In this document: one piece after another, positions 42,552 through 49,768 of the stretch
Layout: the number at the start of each line of letters is the position of its first letter
Position numbering within the stretch: the stretch's first letter is position 1
From: Verrucomicrobiia bacterium
GTDB taxonomy: Bacteria; Verrucomicrobiota; Verrucomicrobiia; Verrucomicrobiales; Akkermansiaceae
Assembly (NCBI GenBank): GCA_947462875.1
Contig: CANHQJ010000005.1
Coordinates: 62,001 to 126,000 of the forward strand
DNA length: 64,000 nt
Direction: 5' to 3'
The notes under the pieces: model-generated
Told to the model about the DNA's origin: nothing
What the model saw: only the letters and a program-made list of their open reading frames with translations
Database searches by the model: none
Program-made: the position numbers and the translations under genes

Positions 42552-43473
42552 CAAAAAAAATCCCCAGCTCGGCACACTCAAAAGGCGCAGCGTCTCCCTG
42601 CTCACCGCGCTGACTTTTCTCGTGCTCGCCCTCACCGGCGTGCTCGCCTTCATCCAGCCGTTTTCGCTAGGGATTATCGGCCTGCACTCCTTGATGGGCT
42701 TTGTTTTCATCGCTCTCATCGTCCTCCACATCACCAACAACAGCCGCCCGCTGACGAGCTACCTGCGCAGCAAATCCTTGTGGACCACACTCGCCCTCAC
42801 CGCGCTGCTCACCGCCCTTTTCTGGTGGCAACCCGCGCCCGTGAAACAAATCCTCTCGCTCAGCGGCAACCTCGGCCCCGCGATGGAGCGCTTCGACATG
42901 AGTGAGGATCAGATGGTTTTCCACTACAGCCCCTCGCCCGACTACAAAATGCGGCTCGATGTCAAAACCGGCCCCGCCTATGACACCACCCCGCCGCCCG
43001 TGGTCAGCATCTGGCTGGAAAACCAGGGCGGCTATCACATCAAGACCCTGCTCGCCCCCACCGACCCGAACGAAACTCCCTACTGGAAATTCAAACACGC
43101 GGGCTGGGAAAAAGCCAAGGCCGATGCAGAGAAAACGCCCATCGACGCCGTCACGTCCCCCACCCCCAACGGCTCCTTCGACCCCGCCGACTACATCCTC
43201 CCCAGTGCTAACAAAGAAGACGCCACACCCTACAGTCTGTTCCTGGAAATCAATCAACCCGGCGACAACCAGGCATCGTTGGTCTATTCCGTGGAGATCG
43301 ACAACACCCTGCCGCGCACCTACCAATTGTTGGACCAACGCGGCTTCCCCAAACGCGAGCCCGACGATGAAAACGGCAAGGAAACCTGGGGCCTGTACTA
43401 CGTCGATAGTACCTTCACCACCGCCCTCGACCTCATCGACAGCGCCTTGCTGACCCTGGAGCGCGGACTTTAG
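42544..43473 (+). CDS. DUF4405-like membrane protein with DUF2271-like periplasmic domain
   Basis: A 309 aa protein. Three hydrophobic helices are within residues 15-100. The second contains GLHSLMGFVFIALIVLH, in which His48 and His62 could ligate haem b as in DUF4405/cytochrome b561-like proteins. The extracytoplasmic part includes PPVVSIWLENQGGYHIKTLLAP, like DUF2271, a domain often encoded next to apbE. It starts inside the oxidoreductase gene. The stop codon lies inside an intergenic repeat (43465-43494), so the last residues ERGL come from repeat sequence. Confidence 0.75.
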   Translation: MSNKKNPQLGTLKRRSVSLLTALTFLVLALTGVLAFIQPFSLGIIGLHSLMGFVFIALIVLHITNNSRPLTSYLRSKSLWTTLALTALLTALFWWQPAPVKQILSLSGNLGPAMERFDMSEDQMVFHYSPSPDYKMRLDVKTGPAYDTTPPPVVSIWLENQGGYHIKTLLAPTDPNETPYWKFKHAGWEKAKADAEKTPIDAVTSPTPNGSFDPADYILPSANKEDATPYSLFLEINQPGDNQASLVYSVEIDNTLPRTYQLLDQRGFPKREPDDENGKETWGLYYVDSTFTTALDLIDSALLTLERGL

Positions 43474-43494
43474 TCCGCAAGGCTGCAAGGATTC
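43465..43494 (+). repeat. 30-bp direct repeat, copy 1
   Basis: Starts GGACTTTAGTCCGCA and ends AAGGATTC; 27 of 30 bases match 43613-43642. It contains the TAG stop of the DUF4405-like gene. The first 18 bases counted from 43458 (GGAGCGCGGACTTTAGTC) recur at 61525-61542 with one change. Confidence 0.9.
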
Positions 43495-43522
43495 GTAAGT
43501 TCCTCAGCACCAAGGGTGCGCC

Positions 43523-43555
43523 ACAAGCCAGTCCCGCTCAGCGGGACTGGCTTGT
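43523..43555. repeat. Perfect 16-bp inverted repeat with 1-nt centre
   Basis: ACAAGCCAGTCCCGCT (43523-43538), centre C, and its exact complement (43540-43555). It is strong enough to be a terminator for the apbE operon but lacks a T run; a cruciform or repeat-element role is equally possible. Confidence 0.9.
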
Positions 43556-43612
43556 GTAAGGCCCTTGGCCTTGAAGAGCCACTTGATCCGAACCCGAATC
43601 CTTAAAGGCATT

Positions 43613-43642
43613 GGACTTTAGTCGGCATGGCTACAAGGATTC
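43613..43642 (+). repeat. 30-bp direct repeat, copy 2
   Basis: Differs from 43465-43494 at three positions (C to G, A to T, G to A). The copies are 148 bp apart. Confidence 0.9.
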
Positions 43643-43657
43643 ATTGACGGGCAGCCT

Positions 43658-43784
43658 GGGAGCGCTGAGCCTAGCTCGGCGCGTGGATGCTTGGTGCATG
43701 ATACTTGCGCGAACACCCTGTTAGAGTCTCCTGACGGATACCGCATCACAGGGCGCACGTGCCGAGCTGGGGCTCGGCGCTCCC
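43658..43784. repeat. Inverted pair of GGGAGCGC-type elements
   Basis: 43658-43680 reads GGGAGCGCTGAGCC then TAGCTCGGC. The complement of 43761-43784 reads GGGAGCGCCGAGCC then CCAGCTCGGC. Each element is itself a hairpin (in the second, GCCGAGC 43761-43767 pairs with GCTCGGC 43772-43778). Confidence 0.85.
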
Positions 43785-43839
43785 GGGGGGGCTTCGCGAC
43801 TTTTTAAGCGTAAAAGATTGAATCATCCACCGCATGCCT

Positions 43840-44049
43840 CCCGTCCTAACGGGCAAGATCGCGTGAGGCGAGCCTTTAACGCGACGCCTCATCGGGACGT
43901 CGGAGTCTTCTGCATGATCCTCGATGAAAATCGATCTGTGGGATGGAATCGCGACACACGATGAAGCGTCCTGTTAGGACGCGAAAATTTGTTGGAAATC
44001 CTATACCCACGGTTTCTCCGTGGGCTGATATGAAATGTCCCTATAGGAC
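43840..44049. repeat. Cluster of four short hairpins
   Basis: CCCGT/ACGGG (43840-43844, 43849-43853), GCGTCCT/AGGACGC (43966-43972, 43976-43982), CCCACGG/CCGTGGG (44006-44012, 44018-44024) and GTCC/GGAC (44037-44040, 44046-44049). Regular small stems in otherwise non-coding sequence. Confidence 0.75.
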
Positions 44050-44268
44050 TAGAGACAACGGAACGCAGTTACCGATCGAATCCGAACAGGCCTTGCACTT
44101 TCGTTCACTTCCCTGAAATTGTCATTGGCCCAGCCGCTCACCGACTCCCTGTCATCGCAAAACCCGTATTTCTCATTTTTCCGGCAGCTTCGTGTTTTTT
44201 TGCCTTGCACTGCATCGCAGGTTGGCTAGTTTTTCTTTCAGCCCTTTGCGGGTTTGCCGATCTTCCTG

Positions 44269-44388
44269 ATGAAACTGCTCTCTTCTTTTCTTGTTGTGCT
44301 TTTCGCCTTGGCTGGTCTGCAATCTTGTTGTGCCAGCAAATCGGTGGAAGCTCCGCCCAAACCGACCTACCAGGCTCCCAAGGTCTAA
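44269..44388 (+). CDS. Tiny lipoprotein, 39 aa
   Basis: A 39 aa protein starting MKLLSSFLVVLFALAGLQSCC. The hydrophobic leader and LQSC form a lipobox with Cys20 as the lipidated residue, followed by a second Cys. The mature peptide is only about 20 residues and Pro/Lys-rich (EAPPKPTYQAPKV). It is followed 40 bp later by a second small lipoprotein gene that shares a terminator with it. No family recognised; the size recalls entericidin-like lipoproteins. Confidence 0.7.
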   Translation: MKLLSSFLVVLFALAGLQSCCASKSVEAPPKPTYQAPKV

Positions 44389-44428
44389 TCTTCTCTTTTC
44401 GTTCACTAACCAAAAAAACACTACCAAC

Positions 44429-44587
44429 ATGATCCGCACCCTGACACTCATCGCCTTGGCCGCCACGGCCCTGATCTCCAGCTCCTGCTGCTTTTGCTGC
44501 ACCAGTGACTCCAAAGCACCTGGCTTGAAAAAGCTGCCGAAATTCCGCGAGTTCCCCACGGCTCCTGAAGTCAGCTACGAGAAATAA
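44429..44587 (+). CDS. Small cysteine-rich lipoprotein, 52 aa
   Basis: A 52 aa protein with leader MIRTLTLIALAATALISSSC. Cys20 is the likely lipidated residue, and the following residues give CCFCC, four cysteines in five positions. The mature part (APGLKKLPKFREFPTAPEVSYEK) is basic and Pro-rich. Second of two tandem small lipoprotein genes ending at a strong terminator. No family recognised; the Cys cluster might bind a metal or form disulfides. Confidence 0.72.
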   Translation: MIRTLTLIALAATALISSSCCFCCTSDSKAPGLKKLPKFREFPTAPEVSYEK

Positions 44588-44610
44588 TTTTTCTTCTCTT
44601 TCGCAATCAA

Positions 44611-44643
44611 GCAGACCTTCCCACGCGGAAGGTCTGCTTTTTT
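44611..44643 (+). terminator. Rho-independent terminator of the small lipoprotein genes
   Basis: A perfect 11-bp stem GCAGACCTTCC (44611-44621) / GGAAGGTCTGC (44627-44637), 5-nt loop, then TTTTTT. Confidence 0.95.
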
Positions 44644-44703
44644 CGTTGATTGTCGGAACTCTCCACCGCCGGGCTCTGTCGTTGGATCAACCGCATCGCA
44701 CGG

Positions 44704-44730
44704 ACGCAACCCCGATGGGGTAGGTGAATT
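44704..44730 (+). repeat. Hairpin-B module, isolated copy
   Basis: ACGCAA, then the hairpin CCCC-GAT-GGGG (44710-44720), then TAGGTGAATT. The tail TAGGTGAATT is identical to that at 45341-45350, and GGACGCAA also occurs at 45236-45243. Confidence 0.85.
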
Positions 44731-44773
44731 TTTCTATTCCATGGGGGGGGTGTACCGACGGTGCTTTGCCTTT

Positions 44774-44836
44774 CTATCCCCACGGGATTGCGTCCCAGAG
44801 CCCGGGGTTGTCGCGCGGCGGCGCGGCTACCCGGGG
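44774..44836 (-). repeat. Composite two-hairpin repeat, minus orientation
   Basis: Read on the minus strand: a nested hairpin (44836-44801) with outer arms CCCCGGGT/ACCCCGGG and inner CGCGC/GCGCG, flanks TAGC and ACAA. CTCTGGGACGCA and the hairpin ATCCC-GTG-GGGAT follow. The plus-orientation copy is at 45280-45350. Confidence 0.85.
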
Positions 44837-45279
44837 ACGTGCCACAGGATTTTCCTACCCTGTCAGAGTCACGCCCGGGTATGATTGTGTTAGACTAGCG
44901 CGTATCAAATTTTGTGCATATTGACTTTGCGCACCAACGGAGCAGATACTCGAAAGCCCAGTGCAGCGCGCTGGGGACAAATCCACCAAACAAGTCACCA
45001 AGCCCTGCAAGGGCGTAACTCGACTGTATGCCATTTCCTGGCATTTTTCACTGCGAGTATCGCACTTTCAGCGCTGAAAAATCGTGTGCACATCCATCCC
45101 AGGGCGTTGCCCATGGGCTATCGAGTGGTTGCACCTTTGGTGCGTTTGAGAGCAAAAGAATGCCGCCACTCAACATTCCGGTTATTGCAAAAACCACAAA
45201 TCTTCATGCGTGGCAGCATAGGACCGCATCGCCACGGACGCAACCCTTGCAGGGTAAAAGAAATTTGTTTGTGCATTTT

Positions 45280-45350
45280 CCTAGGGTAGCCACGCCATCG
45301 GCGTGACAACCCTAGGCTTTGGGACAGTACCCCGGCGGGGTAGGTGAATT
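45280..45350 (+). repeat. Composite two-hairpin repeat, plus orientation
   Basis: The nested hairpin has outer arms CCTAGGGT (45280-45287) / ACCCTAGG (45309-45316) and inner CACGCC (45291-45296) / GGCGTG (45300-45305), flanks AGC and ACA. CTTTGGGACAG, then the hairpin CCCC-GGC-GGGG (45330-45340) and TAGGTGAATT follow. Confidence 0.88.
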
Positions 45351-45401
45351 GGCCCATCCTCGGAATGCCCAGGGGCAGAACGAACATCGCGTCACATGGA
45401 C

Positions 45402-45434
45402 AAAAAAATGAGGTCAGACCGAAGTCTGACCTCA
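45402..45434 (-). terminator. Rho-independent terminator of the surface-protein unit
   Basis: Stem TGAGGTCAGAC (45409-45419) / GTCTGACCTCA (45424-45434), 4-nt loop. On the minus strand it is followed by a T run (complement of A 45402-45408). It sits 34 bp beyond the stop at 45468. Confidence 0.93.
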
Positions 45435-45467
45435 TCAAAGAGAAACCAATCTCAATTCAAACAAATC

Positions 45468-46139
45468 TTAGTTGCGGCGGCGACGCAGCAACGCAAGCGC
45501 ACCAATCGCACCCAGCAAGGAAGTGCTGGTTTCTGGGATGGGGACACCAAGTGATTGATTAGCTGGTCGAGCTGGATCAGTGCCAGCGCCAAGACTTGCG
45601 AAGGAAGTCGCAGAACCAGCATCCGCAGGCAATACAAATAGAGGCAACGACAGCATGCCAAATTTATCGCCTGAGGCTATAGCCTGGCCAGTTTTGGTGG
45701 TATAATCAAACCAGATAAGAGCGAATGAATCTCCTGCAGTTACGCCATTGCTATAGAGCAAACTGTTAAGGTTAGTTGGCCGGGCAAGACCAGTGGAGCC
45801 GTCACCAGTACCGGCAAGGGACATCAAGTTACTGGAAATATAAAGACGGTCATCTGTCGCAGTGCCACCGTTGATGGTGAGAGCTTGTCCACCAGGAAGC
45901 ACTGTGTTGTCGGATACTACAAGACCTGTGTGATCGTAGTAGTTACCACTGCTAATACCTTCGAATACAGAGTTCGTAGTCGAAACAACTATACCCCATA
46001 CCAGGGTCGAAGTAGCGCTTCCAGTGGAGCTTTGCAAGTTAGTAAAAACGCCAGTAGCACCAGTAGCTGCAAACTGCAAAGTTTGGGCTGCGTTAGATAC
46101 ACCAGCAAGGAGTAGGGTCAGTAGTATTACTTTTTTCAT
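45468..46139 (-). CDS. PEP-CTERM-like secreted surface protein
   Basis: A 223 aa protein. It has a signal peptide (1-17), a Ser/Thr/Gly-rich beta-type body, and a C-terminal sorting tail IPETSTSLLGAIGALALLRRRRN: a PEP-like turn (here PET), a hydrophobic helix and a basic end, recognised by exosortase-type enzymes for cell-surface anchoring. It follows the TIGR02597-like gene by 40 bp on the same strand and ends at a strong terminator, so the two form one unit. The body is not recognised. Confidence 0.85.
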   Translation of the reverse strand: MKKVILLTLLLAGVSNAAQTLQFAATGATGVFTNLQSSTGSATSTLVWGIVVSTTNSVFEGISSGNYYDHTGLVVSDNTVLPGGQALTINGGTATDDRLYISSNLMSLAGTGDGSTGLARPTNLNSLLYSNGVTAGDSFALIWFDYTTKTGQAIASGDKFGMLSLPLFVLPADAGSATSFASLGAGTDPARPANQSLGVPIPETSTSLLGAIGALALLRRRRN

Positions 46140-46179
46140 GATATGTAAGAATTAATTAGAATTTATGAATAGAATATTA

Positions 46180-47172
46180 TTAAGGGGTAACATAAGTTTG
46201 ACTATCAACCCATGCCTGCGGAGTTCCAGGTGCAGCGGCGGCGCGGCGATAAACATATGCCTGACCGCCTTGAAGGGAAAACGTTGTAGTCACAGGTTCA
46301 AAGCTGTCAGTATCAACCCAATCAAGACCATCGTATTCGAGAACGTTGGGGGCCTTGACAGTGCCGGAAGCAGCGTTGTTATAATACAAGAGCTGATCGC
46401 CTGCGGTAAATCCAATACTGGCATTACCGATAATTTCGGAGACAGGCGAGAAATAACTGATCACGTTGTCCTGACCGATGCCGGGTGTAGCATTACCAGC
46501 AAGCGAAATATTGTGCTTAGCAGTCGGCACTTCTCCAGCGATAACGAGGTTAGTAATAGCTCCGAGTGAACGCAGGAAATATCCTTCGCCTGGAAACAGA
46601 ACAGTGTCGTCAGCAGGCTCGAAGGAGTTAGTGTCTACCCAGTTGGTTCCATCCCACTCGAAAATCAAATCCGGAGCAAGAACAATACCCTGACCCGAAC
46701 CAGACCATGCTTGAAGTTGGGTGCCAATCGGCAACTGGTTACCAAGAAAATTTAAAACCGTCCATGCAGGTCTTATAGAAATCTTATGTCCAGCAGCAAG
46801 ACCAGTCAGTGTCTGGCCCGCTTGGAGAGACACAGTAACAGTATCTGTATCGTTTGCGGTAACCAGACCAATAATCCCACTCTTAGTGTTGTCTTCAACA
46901 ACCATCACGTGAGGAATAGTCGTGAGAGATGTGAGATTAGGCGCTCCCGAAAGATTGACATCAGAACCAGATACCGAACTGACGGTGCCGGTAAATACTG
47001 CGGTCTTAAGCAAAGGAATGGATACAGTTACATCAGTGTTAGCTGGCACACTGCCATTGTTGCCCAAGCTCACATAACCTACTGGAGTCGTGGTGGCTGT
47101 GGTTTGCGCGAACAAAGCGCCTGGAGCGAGCAGTGCTGCTGCCAGGATGGATTGAATTGTTTTTGGTTTCAT
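46180..47172 (-). CDS. TIGR02597-family secreted protein
   Basis: A 330 aa protein. It has a signal peptide (IQSILAAALLAPGALFAQ), then TTTPVGYVSLGNNGSVPANTDVTVSIPL, the usual start of the TIGR02597 family found in Verrucomicrobia. Repeated WDGTNWVDTNSFEPADDTVLFPGEGYFLR-like blocks follow (a second copy reads YDGLDWVDTDSFEP). Function unknown; often encoded beside PEP-CTERM proteins, as here. The start at 47172 is chosen because the signal peptide begins there. GC is lower than in the window's core genes. Confidence 0.88.
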   Translation of the reverse strand: MKPKTIQSILAAALLAPGALFAQTTATTTPVGYVSLGNNGSVPANTDVTVSIPLLKTAVFTGTVSSVSGSDVNLSGAPNLTSLTTIPHVMVVEDNTKSGIIGLVTANDTDTVTVSLQAGQTLTGLAAGHKISIRPAWTVLNFLGNQLPIGTQLQAWSGSGQGIVLAPDLIFEWDGTNWVDTNSFEPADDTVLFPGEGYFLRSLGAITNLVIAGEVPTAKHNISLAGNATPGIGQDNVISYFSPVSEIIGNASIGFTAGDQLLYYNNAASGTVKAPNVLEYDGLDWVDTDSFEPVTTTFSLQGGQAYVYRRAAAAPGTPQAWVDSQTYVTP

Positions 47173-47661
47173 ATGTTTTTGAGATTGGTAGCTTTTTGGT
47201 ATTTTTTGAGGGACACATCGGATGTTTTTTTGCTCGGGCCGGTTTGTTGATTCGCGGTTAAGCGAGGGACGCAAATGCGGCTAGGACAGAAATGTTCTCA
47301 GATGACGAAGACATAAAAACCCATTTTCGGGTGGTTCGCAAGAAAAAATCTCAGTTCGTGCAAAAAAAATTTGAGAAAGGTCCTGCCGCGTCGGCAGAAT
47401 GTCCTGGAATCCTTGTTTTTTCAAGGAAAACCCCCACTCCTTGTTTGTGACAATCAATGACACAAAGGCGCGGATTGGCAGGGAAAATGACGATTTTTGG
47501 CACCTGTTAGGAACGATTCGTGGTCGGGCATGCAAAATTTTACGGTTTTTCCGCCGATTTGTTAGATTCCGCTTGCCGGGTGTTGAGGATGTGTTGTTAG
47601 CGAGCGTAGCGGGGCGGGGATGTCTACTAAGGGCATAGTATGTTGGCGTTACGGTCGCGCA
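47173..47661. other. Intergenic region, no gene recognised
   Basis: About 490 bp, AT-richer than the surroundings. It has a small hairpin CTGCCG/CGGCAG (47383-47388, 47392-47397). It should contain the promoter of the minus-strand surface-protein unit. No convincing coding potential. Confidence 0.5.
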
Positions 47662-47744
47662 CCTAAGGAGCAGGGATTTTCAATCCCTGAACATGATCAT
47701 GACCGGGGCTGTTAAGAAAGGGATTGAAGATCCCTTCTCCATAG
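47662..47744. repeat. Two copies of the dispersed palindromic repeat
   Basis: The first copy reads CCTAAGGAGCAGGGATT, loop, AATCCCT (47662-47688). The second half-element is AAGGGATTGAAGATCCCTT then CTCCATAG (47718-47744). Both match the hairpin at 30551-30587. The second one encodes the last residues of the type III PKS. Confidence 0.85.
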
Positions 47745-48752
47745 CTCGCAGGCGTGGGCGGCGAAGCCGGCGCCGAAGGCGGTGAGCCAGTAGCGTTGGT
47801 CGGGCGGGGCGGCGTCGAGGCGCTGCTCCAGGGCCATCAGCACGGAGGGGCTGCTCATGTTGCCGCAGCGGGCGAAGACGGAGCGGGTCTCGTCCAAGGT
47901 GAAGGGCAACACATTTTCCAGAGACTCGATGACATCGCGTCCGCCGGAGTGGGCGATGACTTGATCGGGATCGGCCGTGCGGCGGGCGTAGAGCGCGGCG
48001 ACGGCTTCGCCCGCGAGCTGCGGGACGGTGCGGTGCAGTTGGTTCTTGAGTTTCCCCTGATCATTGCGGAAGCGGATTTTTTCGCGGTGCTCGGGCCGAT
48101 GCGTGGTGGTGAAATGGCCGGCTTGCCATTGGTCCGCAGTTCCCTCGCCCGTCCAGATCGAGGCCGAGGCACCATCGCCGAACAGGCAGAGGCTGATGAG
48201 CACGCCGGGGTCGTGATTGACAAAAAAAGCGGCGGAGCAAATTTCCACGGCGATCACCGCGACCTTCGCCTGCGGATGGGCGGCGAGGTAACCGTGCGCC
48301 GCGCGCATGGTGGGGATGGCGGCACCGCAGCCGAGGCCCACGAGATCGCAGAGATACACGTCATCGCGCAATCCACCGAGCTCCGCGACGTGCGAGCTGA
48401 CGCCGGGGCAAAGGTAGCCGGTGCAGGTGCAGAGAAAAACGGCATCGAGATCCGTGGCGTAAAGGCCGGCGCGCGCGAGGGCTTTTTCCAGAGCGGCAAG
48501 GGAAAGACGCGGGGCCTCGTGCTCGAAGGTTTCATTGAGCTGCTGGGCATCGGAACAAAACAAGCGCGTGAGGTCATCCGTGGCGTAGTGGCGGGTCTGG
48601 ATGCCCGATGGCCCGAGCATGACTTTTTCCACCAGCTGCCGGGCATTCGGCGAGCAAGCGGCGAACCAATCGCTGTTCTGGATCAGCGAAAAACAATCGG
48701 CTTGCGAGAGCGTCGTGGTGGGGGTGGCGGAGGCGAGAGAGAGCAGGTACAT
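47712..48752 (-). CDS. Type III polyketide synthase (chalcone/stilbene synthase family)
   Basis: A 346 aa homodimeric-type ketosynthase that condenses malonyl-CoA onto an acyl starter. The catalytic triad is visible: Cys142 in VGLGCGAA, His267 in [13 protein letters not shown] and Asn297 in CGNMSS. His is followed by SGG rather than the usual PGG. The sequence is closest in style to bacterial alkylpyrone/alkylresorcinol synthases. The ATG at 48752 overlaps the stop of the FAD gene (TGATG). The final residues (WRRDLQSLS) come from a dispersed repeat. The long 5' extension to 49124 is a shadow. Confidence 0.92.
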   Translation of the reverse strand: MYLLSLASATPTTTLSQADCFSLIQNSDWFAACSPNARQLVEKVMLGPSGIQTRHYATDDLTRLFCSDAQQLNETFEHEAPRLSLAALEKALARAGLYATDLDAVFLCTCTGYLCPGVSSHVAELGGLRDDVYLCDLVGLGCGAAIPTMRAAHGYLAAHPQAKVAVIAVEICSAAFFVNHDPGVLISLCLFGDGASASIWTGEGTADQWQAGHFTTTHRPEHREKIRFRNDQGKLKNQLHRTVPQLAGEAVAALYARRTADPDQVIAHSGGRDVIESLENVLPFTLDETRSVFARCGNMSSPSVLMALEQRLDAAPPDQRYWLTAFGAGFAAHACELWRRDLQSLS

Positions 48753-49768
48753 CAGCGGCGGGTGTGAGAGAAGAGGAGAGAAAACGGCAGCAATTGTTCT
48801 TGGGCGAGGATTTCCAAAGGTCGGCGGAACCATGGTGCCAGGAGCAGGCCTTGGCAAGTGCCGGCGAGCGAGAGGCGTCGGGTGAAAGCACGTCGGGCGG
48901 TCTGCCGCACGAGGGCGCACGATAGGTCCCAATCGATCTCCCCACGGGCGTAGCGCTGGAGGGGAGGGACGGCGAGCGCGGCGGCCTCCAGCGCCATGCT
49001 CATGCCATTCCCGGTGAAGGGTGGAATGATGCTGTGCGCATCGCCCAGGCTCATGAGTCCGGGCAGCGGCGGCTGGAGGCCGAGGCGGAATCCCGCCACG
49101 GCGCTCTCCGAGTGCTCCCGCCACGGCACCCGGTGCAATCGTGTGGCGAGATCTTCGAGGCCATTGTGGCGCAGGTAGGTGAGCAGGAGCGGTTCGGAGC
49201 TACGGGCGCGTTCCGGCATAAGGCGGAACAAGCCACAGACATTGACCCAGCCGTCCTCCACCGCGACGAGGCCGACGTAGCCGTGGGAGCCGAGGTGCAT
49301 TTCCAACGAGTGGTCGAGATCCAGATCGCGCACATGGGCCTTCAGGCCGATCCACGGGCCCTTCGCCGGGCGGCGTCCGGCGGTCCAGACCAGGCCGGGA
49401 GCGGGCACAGGCGCGACACGGGAATTTTCGCAAATCTCGCCACCGAGCGCGCGGAATTGCCGGCTGAGCACTTCATCCAGGGCGAAGCGGGAAAGGGCGC
49501 GGGCTGGTTCCGGCAGCGAGAAGCGGCTGAGGAAATGCGAGCCACTCCACCAACGGACTTGCTGCGGTCGGTGGGCGGGGGCGAGGGCGGCATCGATCCC
49601 CAACGACGCCAACGTTTCATCGCTCACGCCCGAGATGAACTCGCCGCACACGCGGTGCCGCGGGTAGCGCAGCGCCTCGTGCAAGGTCACCGGCACCCCC
49701 ACGCGGCGCAGAGCGATGCCCAGTGCCAATCCCGCGAGGCCGCCGCCGGCGATGGTGATCGTTTTCAT
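48752..49768 (-). CDS. FAD-dependent oxidoreductase (geranylgeranyl reductase/monooxygenase-like)
   Basis: A 338 aa flavoprotein. The N-terminal ADP-binding motif [19 protein letters not shown] has GxGxxG at 8-13. [13 protein letters not shown] follows, as in geranylgeranyl-reductase-related enzymes, and the second FAD motif is [24 protein letters not shown]. It probably oxidises or reduces the polyketide product. The start at 49768 overlaps the methyltransferase stop (ATGA) and its stop overlaps the PKS start, giving a strict three-gene operon. Confidence 0.9.
   Translation of the reverse strand: MKTITIAGGGLAGLALGIALRRVGVPVTLHEALRYPRHRVCGEFISGVSDETLASLGIDAALAPAHRPQQVRWWSGSHFLSRFSLPEPARALSRFALDEVLSRQFRALGGEICENSRVAPVPAPGLVWTAGRRPAKGPWIGLKAHVRDLDLDHSLEMHLGSHGYVGLVAVEDGWVNVCGLFRLMPERARSSEPLLLTYLRHNGLEDLATRLHRVPWREHSESAVAGFRLGLQPPLPGLMSLGDAHSIIPPFTGNGMSMALEAAALAVPPLQRYARGEIDWDLSCALVRQTARRAFTRRLSLAGTCQGLLLAPWFRRPLEILAQEQLLPFSLLFSHTRR

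Larger units (their letters stand above)
43474..44268. other. Hairpin-rich intergenic region without genes
   Basis: No ORF here has recognisable similarity. The stretch holds direct repeats, one long perfect hairpin, inverted copies of a GGGAGCGC-type element and short hairpins at 43840-43853, 43966-43982, 44006-44024 and 44037-44049. Each of the short ones has 4-7 bp stems and 3-5 nt loops. Confidence 0.7.
44644..45401. other. Intergenic region built of structured repeats
   Basis: About 760 bp without a credible gene. The ORFs here have no recognisable domain and cross the hairpins. It contains the composite repeat in both orientations, a third copy of its second hairpin, and further hairpins at 45002-45014, 45028-45044, 45102-45112 and 45131-45143. 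Confidence 0.7.

Noticed and set aside
44912-45289. ORFs through the repeat region, up to 125 codons
   Set aside because: They cross several hairpins, have no domain, and other frames over the same repeats are equally open.
43465-45350. A CRISPR array
   Set aside because: Repeats are not evenly spaced, differ from each other, and occur in both orientations; there are no unique spacers of constant length and no cas genes.
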